Positions 12,820 through 19,630 of a DNA stretch of 64,000 nucleotides are shown here, in pieces. The translations under genes and the position numbers were made by a program. Numbering within the stretch: the stretch's first letter is position 1; the number at the start of each line of letters is the position of its first letter. Below the pieces are notes generated by a model. It ran no database searches. It saw nothing but the letters and a program-made list of their open reading frames with translations, and was not told the origin of the DNA. The stretch comes from Peptoniphilaceae bacterium AM52-5BH (GTDB taxonomy: Bacteria; Bacillota; Clostridia; Tissierellales; Peptoniphilaceae): NCBI GenBank assembly GCA_027669155.1, contig JAQEDR010000010.1:1-64000 (forward strand). Direction: 5' to 3'.

Positions 12820-13819
12820 CCCTTATTTTTTCATTTAAACTCTCTTCATATTTTTTTAGTTCGCTAATTATCTTTTCAAATGGTATTTTTTCTCCAAATA
12901 TCATATTTTTCATACTATCATAATCTTTGGAAAAAATCTCCACTCCTTCTTTTGATGGAATTAACTTTATTCTTCCTTCCATTATCTCATCATATTTCGC
13001 CCAATTACTGGCATAAAACTTTTTCTTAAATTGAATAACAGAATTTAATAATTCTAATTGAGAAAAACTTTCTTCTTTTATGTCAGTAAGTAGCATTTTA
13101 TATACATCATAAAAATGTCTTGAATACCTTGTAGGATAATTTCCATTTATTCTGTTAGCCTCTCTGTGTAGTATAGTTATTTTTTCATAAAAAGTCCTTA
13201 AACTATTTACAGATACAACTTCTATATTTTCATTAAATACCTCTGGATAAGTTTCCTCTATATAGGTTTTTATCTTTTTCCTACTTGATGGAATCGGTTC
13301 TGCTAAACTTCCTATTTCTAATCTTATGACTTGAAGTATGGAGTTATCTTCATAATTTTTAGGATAATCAAAGGCAATAGTTTGTCCATCTATTTCATCA
13401 ATATAAAAATTATATTTTCTGTTCTTTAATAATTTTTTGAAATCTTTTTGCAGAGTTGGCAAAAATTCTTCTTGTATAAACTTTTTTGTATCTTCATTTA
13501 GTTTATCGTTAAATTTTAATTGCTTTGTTTTACTCCTCTCTTCATAAGGCTCTAACTTTTCATAGCCCAAGAGTTGCCAATTAAGAGCAAGATCTATATC
13601 CTCTGAAAATCTTTCTATTAATTTATATACTTTAGATAAACTTGTGCCCCCTTTAAAGACAATATAGTCCCTATATTTAAAATCACTAAATAGATATTTC
13701 AAAATAATACAGACCCATAAGTCCTTCTCCACAATTGCCTTTGACAAGTTCAATTTATCTGATGTATTTTGTATAACTAATTCAAGTTCTTCATTTGATA
13801 TTTCTAATAGCTTTTTCAT
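12806..13819 (-). CDS. abiEii: AbiEii/AbiGii-family nucleotidyltransferase toxin
   Basis: A 337-residue protein of the AbiEii toxin family (type IV-like toxin-antitoxin, abortive infection). The nucleotidyltransferase signature is visible: FKGGTSLSKVYKLIERFSED has the GG(T/G)xLS motif and is followed by SEDIDLAL with the catalytic acidic residues; a downstream basic patch (SSRKKIKTYIEETYPE) is also typical. The start ATG 13819 has GGAG at correct spacing inside the end of the antitoxin gene, with a 29-bp overlap, so translation is coupled to the antitoxin. In known AbiE systems the toxin modifies tRNA or uses a nucleotide to stop growth. Length is in the family range. It sits as an insertion between topB and the helicase gene, with repeat scars on both sides. 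Confidence 0.9.
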   Translation of the reverse strand: MKKLLEISNEELELVIQNTSDKLNLSKAIVEKDLWVCIILKYLFSDFKYRDYIVFKGGTSLSKVYKLIERFSEDIDLALNWQLLGYEKLEPYEERSKTKQLKFNDKLNEDTKKFIQEEFLPTLQKDFKKLLKNRKYNFYIDEIDGQTIAFDYPKNYEDNSILQVIRLEIGSLAEPIPSSRKKIKTYIEETYPEVFNENIEVVSVNSLRTFYEKITILHREANRINGNYPTRYSRHFYDVYKMLLTDIKEESFSQLELLNSVIQFKKKFYASNWAKYDEIMEGRIKLIPSKEGVEIFSKDYDSMKNMIFGEKIPFEKIISELKKYEESLNEKIRDNKA

Positions 13820-14417
13820 TATTAATCTCCTGTATTTTCTCTAATATTTCCTGTATCCAAAATGGTAGCTTTAAGGTATCACGCTTTAAGTCTTCTTTAA
13901 TATTTTGGGCAAATACGGCTAACTTCTTGAGTTCTTCTTCCCCTATTCCATCTTTTCCCAAAGCTCTAATTGCTTGAACTAAAATAGATAGTTCTTTTGA
14001 ATAAGACGTAATGTTTCTATTACTTGTGTGTTTAAATAGTATTTTCTTATTTCTGTAATCATATTGCCTATATGGTCCATCAGAAATATATATATATTCG
14101 TTTGGAACTTGTGTAGATAATCCAGTATAATTTAAAGCTGTATCTCCTGTTGGAGATATGGTCCAAGAAAATTTATCGGCTATCTTTTCTGCCAAGGCGT
14201 TTGCATCTGGATAAGAATATTCTTTAAGGATTTCGCTATACTTAGGCTTTGTATATAATCCATCTATAAGTCTTGTGATTTTATCTTCTTCATTTAATCG
14301 GTATAAAACGGATTTGATTGTATTCTTTGTCCCCAGTCCATAGAAGTCATTAATAGAAAAAATTTCTCCTGTATTGCTTGTCATTATATCTTCTATTTTC
14401 TTGTTTATTGATTCCAT
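13791..14417 (-). CDS. abiEi: AbiEi-type antitoxin / transcriptional repressor
   Basis: 208 residues from ATG 14417 behind AGGAGG; an in-frame GTG at 14435 lies within the operator and is not preferred. The N-terminus (about 1-70) is a winged helix: short helices, then VLYRLNEEDKITRLIDGLYTKPKY, typical of AbiEi/DUF6088 antitoxins that bind inverted repeats. The C-terminal half contains the conserved TALNYTGLSTQVP and YISDGPYRQYDYRN segments. It is the first gene of a two-gene operon with abiEii. The TGCACC...GGTGCA palindrome over the promoter just upstream suggests negative autoregulation, as known for AbiEi. Confidence 0.88.
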   Translation of the reverse strand: MESINKKIEDIMTSNTGEIFSINDFYGLGTKNTIKSVLYRLNEEDKITRLIDGLYTKPKYSEILKEYSYPDANALAEKIADKFSWTISPTGDTALNYTGLSTQVPNEYIYISDGPYRQYDYRNKKILFKHTSNRNITSYSKELSILVQAIRALGKDGIGEEELKKLAVFAQNIKEDLKRDTLKLPFWIQEILEKIQEINNEKAIRNIK

Positions 14418-14430
14418 TTCTAATACCTCC

Positions 14431-14469
14431 TGCACCTAAAATTATATACTTTTGGGTGCAAAAAATCAA
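14431..14469 (-). promoter_or_regulatory. abiE promoter overlapped by 30-bp palindromic operator
   Basis: On the minus strand a -35 TTGATT (14464-14469) and a -10 TATAAT (14441-14446) are separated by 17 bp. The near-palindrome 14431-14460 (TGCACC at one end, GGTGCA at the other) spans the -10, and its promoter-distal arm touches the ribosome site of abiEi. A repressor bound here would block both. The matching palindrome at 14661-14690 supports a specific protein-binding site. Confidence 0.8.
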
Positions 14470-14494
14470 TTGGGTGACATTTAATTTTTGCACT

Positions 14495-14634
14495 TTTCTT
14501 TAAATTCTTCTTTTGCAAGATATATTGATTTACTTAAATCTACTGTATAATATCTTGGCACTCTATATTTTCTTATTTTAGTAATAAAAAAGAAGATATA
14601 TTTTCTATACCTCCTTAGCCATTAAGCTTTATTG
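14495..14634 (-). pseudogene. Direct repeat copy B: abiEii tail plus truncated helicase start
   Basis: Read on the minus strand, this copy carries the last codons of abiEii (reading NKA then stop), the leader with AGGAGG, and a start of the helicase frame (GTG, then [19 protein letters not shown]), which runs into KEKCKN and a stop. It is therefore a dead duplicate of 12681-12819. The retained abiEii stop region implies that an earlier abiE cassette once stood upstream of it and has been deleted. Confidence 0.8.
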
Positions 14635-14660
14635 TTTTTTGTATCATTTATAAAACTTCC

Positions 14661-14690
14661 TGCACCTAAAATTATATATTTTGGGGTGCA
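14661..14690 (-). promoter_or_regulatory. Orphan copy of the abiE operator/promoter palindrome
   Basis: This 30-bp element differs by only a few bases from 14431-14460 and keeps the TATAAT and both TGCACC/GGTGCA-type arms. On the minus strand it is followed by GGAAG but no abiEi gene; about 25 bp later comes the abiEii-tail remnant of copy B. It is probably the promoter of a deleted abiE cassette and may still bind the AbiEi repressor. Confidence 0.7.
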
Positions 14691-14756
14691 GGAAATGCAT
14701 TTTATTAGTAACTACTTTTCCCATGGTAAATTACTTCATAAATCAGAAAATGCTCA

Positions 14757-14897
14757 TCAAAGACATTCTTCTATTTTTTCTATTTTTCCTTTATATCCTT
14801 GCTTTTGAAAAAACTTATATATACTATTATCTTTCTCTGTTTTTATAATCAATTTATTTGCAATATCTACAAATGGTGTTTTTGATTTCTTCTTCAA
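14757..14897 (-). CDS. Possible 46-residue ORF, or frameshifted tail of topB
   Basis: Overlapping the last 44 bp of topB in the +1 frame is an open stretch from TTG 14897 to TGA 14757. It includes TPFVDIANKLIIKTEKDN and YKFFQKQGYKGKIEKIEE, which looks protein-like (amphipathic, Lys/Glu-rich). No good ribosome site precedes the TTG. Either it is a small separate gene or topB has suffered a frameshift near its end. Confidence 0.3.
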   Translation of the reverse strand: MKKKSKTPFVDIANKLIIKTEKDNSIYKFFQKQGYKGKIEKIEECL

Positions 14898-16560
14898 TTT
14901 CTTTTAAAAATATCTCCTTATCTTCTTTTCCATTTGCAATCTCACTTAATCTCATTTCCCATTCTGCTGTTGTCTTTGGTGATTTAAATTCATCTATTAC
15001 TATTGATACTAAGTTTAAGCCCTTTCTTGTTGAAATAAGATTTCTCTTATCTCTTTTTATATAACCTTTATAAATTAGATTTTCTATTATTCCTGCACGA
15101 GTGGCTGGAGTCCCTATACCCCTTCTTTCTACTTCAACACCTTTTTCTAAAGCGTCATTTCCTGCTATTTCCATAGCTTTAAGTAAACTATCTTCAGTAA
15201 AATGTTTTGGGGGTATAGTATACTTTTCTTTAATATTTTTTTCCTTTATTTCAAGTTCATCTCCAATATTCACATTAGGAAATATCGTATCTTCACTCTT
15301 TTTCGATGTATATTCTTTTAAATACTTTGTAAAGCCCTCATCTTTAATTACTTTGCCAGTGTTTGTAAATTCAAAGCTATCAAATATAGCTACAATTTTT
15401 GTTGTATTTTCAACGAGTGGATATCCAACACTTGCGTTTAGTTTATTTAATATTAGTCTATACACCTTAGCTTCACTTTCTGGAAGATAAGATATATCTT
15501 TACTCAACGAACTTACTGTAGGTATAATTGCATGGTGATCACTAACTTTTTTTGAATTAAATACAATTTTAATACGCTCTGTATCAAAATCATTTTTCCC
15601 CAAAATATTATTTATTGTGCTTACAATCATATCTTCTGTTAAATACCTACTGTCTGTTCTTGGATAGGTTATATATTTCTTCTCATAAAGGCTTTGAGCA
15701 TAATCTAAAGTCTGTTTTGCACTATATCCAAAATATTTGTTACACTCTCTTTGTAGTGTTGTTAAATCAAAAGGTAAATCTGGTTTCGTTATTTTTTCTT
15801 TTTTTACTAAATCTGTAATTTTTATTGTATTGCCTATTAAATTTATCAGCTGTTCAGCTATCACCCTATTATCTATTCTATTAGTGGATAGCATAAACTT
15901 ATCAAGTTCTATTTCTACTGTATAATATTTTTCTTTTTTAAAATTTTCTATTTCAAAATCTCTATCTACTATCATTGCCAATGTTGGTGTTTGAACTCTC
16001 CCTATACTATAATTCTCGTCATATAAGCAAGAGTAAAGTCTACTCATATTCATTCCAACAAGCCAGTCGGCTATAGCTCTTACCTTTGCTGAGTCAAAAA
16101 GATTATCATAGTATTTTCCATCTTTTAAATTGTTGAATCCTTCTTTTATTGCAGAATCTTCCATAGATGAAATCCAAAGACGCTCTATTTTCTTTTTACA
16201 ATTTGCTTTCATATACACAAGTCTAAATATAGCTTCTCCTTCTCTTCCTGCATCACAAGCATTAATTATCGTATCCACTTCTTTGCTATTCATCAGCTTT
16301 TTAAGAATATTAAATTGTTTCTTAGTGGGATTTACAATTTCGTACTTGTATTCTTTTGGAATAATAGGTAAATCTTCAATTCTCCACTTTTTGTATTTTT
16401 CATCATAACTATCAGGATTTGCCATCTGAACTAGATGACCTACACACCAAGATACTCTATAATCATTTCCCTCATAATATCCATCTTTTTTGTTCTTTGC
16501 TCCTATAGCTTTTGCTATTGACATTGCAACGCTTGGTTTTTCTGCTATAACTAATTTCAT
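14854..16560 (-). CDS. topB: DNA topoisomerase III (type IA), ICE-encoded
   Basis: 568 residues. The N-terminal Toprim domain starts MKLVIAEKPSVAMSIAKAIG, and the acidic Toprim motif is in NACDAGREGEAIFR. The active-site tyrosine lies in KKYITYPRTDSRYLTEDM near residue 300. The fold continues through VSDHHAIIPT and the GIGTPATRAGIIENLIYKGYI segment. Type IA enzymes cut one strand via this Tyr and decatenate DNA; in Tn1549-type ICEs TopB accompanies conjugative replication. It lacks the C-terminal zinc-ribbon tail found in many TopB proteins and stops at ICRYCK; an open +1 frame follows. AGGAGG precedes the ATG, but a terminator stands immediately upstream of that, so transcription needs readthrough or its own promoter. 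Confidence 0.95.
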   Translation of the reverse strand: MKLVIAEKPSVAMSIAKAIGAKNKKDGYYEGNDYRVSWCVGHLVQMANPDSYDEKYKKWRIEDLPIIPKEYKYEIVNPTKKQFNILKKLMNSKEVDTIINACDAGREGEAIFRLVYMKANCKKKIERLWISSMEDSAIKEGFNNLKDGKYYDNLFDSAKVRAIADWLVGMNMSRLYSCLYDENYSIGRVQTPTLAMIVDRDFEIENFKKEKYYTVEIELDKFMLSTNRIDNRVIAEQLINLIGNTIKITDLVKKEKITKPDLPFDLTTLQRECNKYFGYSAKQTLDYAQSLYEKKYITYPRTDSRYLTEDMIVSTINNILGKNDFDTERIKIVFNSKKVSDHHAIIPTVSSLSKDISYLPESEAKVYRLILNKLNASVGYPLVENTTKIVAIFDSFEFTNTGKVIKDEGFTKYLKEYTSKKSEDTIFPNVNIGDELEIKEKNIKEKYTIPPKHFTEDSLLKAMEIAGNDALEKGVEVERRGIGTPATRAGIIENLIYKGYIKRDKRNLISTRKGLNLVSIVIDEFKSPKTTAEWEMRLSEIANGKEDKEIFLKEIEEEIKNTICRYCK

Positions 16561-16581
16561 TTTTCCTCCTTAATTTTTTAT

Positions 16582-16612
16582 AAAAAAAGAGCGAAAGATT
16601 TCTCCTTCGCTC
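16582..16612 (-). terminator. Intrinsic terminator between DUF4366 gene and topB
   Basis: On the minus strand a GAGCGAA / TTCGCTC stem with a loop of about 10 nt is followed by seven T residues. It lies about 20 bp upstream of the topB start. It would end the conjugation-channel transcript before topB, or act as a control point. Confidence 0.85.
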
Positions 16613-16619
16613 GCAATTT

Positions 16620-16896
16620 ATCATAGCCTTTACTACATCACTTATTTATTTTTTATTAACAAACTATTATCTTCTCTTAGTTTCACAAATTATTTTAGAT
16701 TTTAATATAAATTTTAAAAACCGTATACTTTTCTATCGTAGATTCTTCTTGTTATACGATAGTTGAGTTTCATATCTGAATGTTTCTATATTTTTATAAT
16801 TTTTATTCCATTATTTAACACTTCTTCAAATGTTATATCCTTCGCATATATGTTTTTCTCGAATAAACTTCCCATCTTTTCAAAAAATTCTCATTA
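16620..16896 (-). other. Intergenic stretch with a possible 29-codon ORF (16786-16875)
   Basis: On the minus strand ATG 16875 opens a 29-codon frame (MGSLFEKNIYAKDITFEEV and on to a TAG at 16786) with only a weak purine-rich site in front. An inverted repeat CTATCGT / ACGATAG spans 16733-16762. Nothing here is recognisable; a promoter for topB could lie here, but it would have to be read through the terminator at 16582. Confidence 0.3.
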
Positions 16897-17793
16897 TTAA
16901 AAATCATCTTCTTCTGGAATAATTTCTGTATCTTCTATACTTTCTTTTTCATCATTTTCTTTATCATATTCATAATCATCTTCTAATTCGTCATAATCTT
17001 CATCATCTTCAATAGTGTCCTCTTCTCTTTTTTTGTAAACTTTAAAATAATATCCTGCACCTATTCCCACTAGCATTATAAGAACTATAAAAATATATAA
17101 TCCTACGCCTGACTTCTTTTCTTTCTCTTTTTCTTTTTGTGGTTCTTCCTTTTTTATAGGCTCTTCTTTTCTAACTACTTTTTCTTCTTTTGATTTAGTA
17201 TCACTTTCTCCTTCGATCATATTTAAAAGATCTTGCTCACCTACTTCTGTTAATAATTGAACATTTTCTTGGTTTTGTGAATGATCTATAATAAGGTGCA
17301 TTGTCTTGCCTGATTTAGTCTGAAAAGTCAAAAATTGTCTAACGTCTACAGGATTTTCTTCGCCCTCTTTTCTTACTTCATTATCTCCAACTTTAGGAGT
17401 TAGATCTTCTCCACTTTCATCTACATTTTCCAATACTGTCCCTCTTGCTTTATTCTCCTTTGTTGCTAAAGAATTAATCGCTTTTGTATTCCCTCCTTTT
17501 ACAGGCTTTACTGGTTGACACGAATTAATAGAGCTTTCTTTTTGTTCACTTTTTACATTTTTACTATCTGGTATTTTAGGTACTTCTTGATAGGGTATTT
17601 TTTGTTTTTCATCAGAAGGATTGTATACATCTTCATCAAATAAATTTTCTAACTCTTTATTATTTTCTGGAGTATATATATTATTTAGTTGACTCGTTAT
17701 TTCACTTTCATTACTTTTTGCCATGGATATACTTGGTATTATTGTAAACATAAAGAGTAACGCTAAGGCTACTTTTATTCCGCTTTTCTTCAT
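16897..17793 (-). CDS. DUF4366 / CD1107-family membrane protein of the ICE
   Basis: 298 residues with an N-terminal signal peptide (basic MKKSGIK, hydrophobic core, MAKS), a polar extracellular region rich in Lys, Glu and Pro, a C-terminal transmembrane helix around 230-252 (GVGLYIFIVLIMLVGIGAGY) and an acidic cytoplasmic tail of Glu/Asp repeats. The region about 125-190 (VDVRQFLTFQTKSGKTMHLI, then a segment ending LLNMIE) is the conserved DUF4366 core seen in Tn1549-type elements downstream of DUF4315. Its position among channel genes suggests a role in mating-pair contact or channel assembly at the cell surface, but no biochemical function is established. The gene lies 14 bp after the coiled-coil protein gene. 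Confidence 0.85.
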   Translation of the reverse strand: MKKSGIKVALALLFMFTIIPSISMAKSNESEITSQLNNIYTPENNKELENLFDEDVYNPSDEKQKIPYQEVPKIPDSKNVKSEQKESSINSCQPVKPVKGGNTKAINSLATKENKARGTVLENVDESGEDLTPKVGDNEVRKEGEENPVDVRQFLTFQTKSGKTMHLIIDHSQNQENVQLLTEVGEQDLLNMIEGESDTKSKEEKVVRKEEPIKKEEPQKEKEKEKKSGVGLYIFIVLIMLVGIGAGYYFKVYKKREEDTIEDDEDYDELEDDYEYDKENDEKESIEDTEIIPEEDDF

Positions 17794-17807
17794 CTTTAGC
17801 TCCTTTT

Positions 17808-19370
17808 TTATTTTATATTTTTAAATACATATACTGCTTTTTTGTTATTATCCCATTCAATGCTTTGATCTTTTCCGTCTTTTATATCTCCACAAGTTGC
17901 ATTAAAAGCTTTTGCAATATTTGAAATAGAAGCATGAACTCTTCCATTTATAATTACTGGCTTAGTATCAGAATGATAAATATTTCCGTCACTATCTTTC
18001 ATGACTCCTGTGTCTATATTTAATCTCAATGTTTTCTTTGGAAGAACGATATTTTCTTTATTGGAAAATATAGCTTCTCTTTTGTTGTCATCATATTCAA
18101 CGTTAAATCCTAAAGTATAGGCTGTATATCTTATAGGTAACATAATATGATCATCTTGAATGTATGCCTTAACATCCATATACACAGTAGTTTTCTTCCC
18201 ATCTTTTATGATATTATAGTAATCTTTTCCTACTTGAAACACGCTAAATTCATCACTCTTACTACATGGCTTTATATTATCCTCTCTTTTACTAATAACT
18301 TCTTTAGTATCTACTACTTCTTTGTTAGTAATCTTTTCTTCTACATCTTTATCATGTTTTGTTTCTATTTCTGCTTGTTTCTTCTTAAGATTATCCAGAG
18401 TTTTTTCAAGCTTTCCCTTATCATTTATAGCTTTTTCTTTTTCCCCTGTTTTGTTTTTCTTTAGGTATTTCTCTAGTTCACTGATTCTTTTATTACATTC
18501 TTCTATTTTTTTGTCTAAGTCATTTTGGAGATTTTCAAACTCTTTTGTTTGTTGTTCTATTTTATCTTCCAAGCTTTTTATCTGTTCTTGTAATTCTTTT
18601 TTATCTTTTTCTGCTTTAGATTTTAATTCATCTAATTCTTCTTCAAGAGATTTTACTTTCTCACAAGAATTTTCTTTATCTTCTTTTGCCTTATCTACTT
18701 GATCTTTTAATTTTTCTAATCTTTCTTCTTTTGACTTTAAAGTATCTTCTATTTCCTTTATTTTCTCCTCTTTTAATTCTATATTTTGATCCTTTTCTTT
18801 AATCTCTTTTTCTAATTGACCAATCTTTTCTCTTGTTTCTTTAAAACTTTCTTTATTAACTTCTGCCTTTTCACCTTTAGCTTCTAATTCCCATTTTGCA
18901 GAAGATAATTCTTCTTTTAATTTTTCACTTTCTTCTTGAAGTTTCTTTACTTCATCTCTTAGCTGTTCTAGCTCAGCTATTTGTTTTTTGTCTTTACTTT
19001 CTAGGGCACATATTTTTTCTTCTAGACCTTTAATTACTCTTTCTTTTTCTAATAATTGATTTTCTAGGCATTTCTTATCTTCTAAAAAATTATCTTCCTT
19101 ATTTTTATATGAATCTAATTTCTCTTGAAGCTTTTTTATTTGTTCTTTATTTATCTCTTTATCTTTATTTAAGTTTTTAATTTTCTCTTGTAAGTCTGTA
19201 ATTTCTTTTTCTAAATTCTCTACATTGCTACATACCATTTCAGCTTCAATTTTATTTGTGTTTTGTAAACTTTTTTCTGAACTAGCATATATATGACTCA
19301 TAGGCGATATATTTATAACACTTGCTAGTATTATTCCAAAAGCTAAAACTCTATTTCCTATTCTTTTCAT
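17808..19370 (-). CDS. Secreted coiled-coil protein with copper-amine-oxidase-like stalk domain
   Basis: 520 residues. An N-terminal signal peptide (about 1-30) is followed by a very long Lys/Glu-rich coiled coil at about 45-350 (heptads such as LEKEITDLQEKIKNLNKD repeated many times). A C-terminal domain at about 375-520 has the pattern of the copper amine oxidase N-terminal-like domain: MDVKAYIQDDHIMLPIRYTA, GFNVEYDDNKREAIF, INGRVHASISNIAKAF. These domains usually mediate extracellular binding rather than oxidation. Its place between DUF4315 and DUF4366 suggests a surface adhesin or channel-associated rod for mating. The ATG overlaps the stop of the DUF4315 gene by one base, so translation is probably coupled. 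The coiled coil may include low-complexity resemblance to many unrelated proteins. Confidence 0.75.
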   Translation of the reverse strand: MKRIGNRVLAFGIILASVINISPMSHIYASSEKSLQNTNKIEAEMVCSNVENLEKEITDLQEKIKNLNKDKEINKEQIKKLQEKLDSYKNKEDNFLEDKKCLENQLLEKERVIKGLEEKICALESKDKKQIAELEQLRDEVKKLQEESEKLKEELSSAKWELEAKGEKAEVNKESFKETREKIGQLEKEIKEKDQNIELKEEKIKEIEDTLKSKEERLEKLKDQVDKAKEDKENSCEKVKSLEEELDELKSKAEKDKKELQEQIKSLEDKIEQQTKEFENLQNDLDKKIEECNKRISELEKYLKKNKTGEKEKAINDKGKLEKTLDNLKKKQAEIETKHDKDVEEKITNKEVVDTKEVISKREDNIKPCSKSDEFSVFQVGKDYYNIIKDGKKTTVYMDVKAYIQDDHIMLPIRYTAYTLGFNVEYDDNKREAIFSNKENIVLPKKTLRLNIDTGVMKDSDGNIYHSDTKPVIINGRVHASISNIAKAFNATCGDIKDGKDQSIEWDNNKKAVYVFKNIK

Positions 19371-19615
19371 TACTTTTCTTCTCCTTCATTAATTTGACAT
19401 ATACTTTTTTCTTTTCTTTCTTCTTCCTTATTTTTTCTTACTATATATAAAAATTCATCAAGGGATATTTTTTTGCTACGAAACTCTTTGATAACTTCCA
19501 TATTCTCTAATTCTTCTTGTTCTTCTTCTAAGATTTGAAGTTCCAACTCAATATCTTCTTTTTTCTTTACTAACTTTTTTTGTTTTTCTATATTTTTAAT
19601 TAGTTTTTTATTCAT
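19370..19615 (-). CDS. DUF4315 family protein
   Basis: An 81-residue, highly charged, probably coiled-coil protein (KKLVKKKEDIELELQILEEE) with a short C-terminal helix around KISLDEFLYIVRKNKEEE. Size, composition and position directly before the DUF4366/coiled-coil genes and after the NlpC/P60 gene match DUF4315 of Tn1549-type elements. No enzyme motif or membrane segment is present. Function unknown. Confidence 0.8.
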   Translation of the reverse strand: MNKKLIKNIEKQKKLVKKKEDIELELQILEEEQEELENMEVIKEFRSKKISLDEFLYIVRKNKEEERKEKSICQINEGEEK

Positions 19616-19630
19616 TTTTTATCACCTTTT

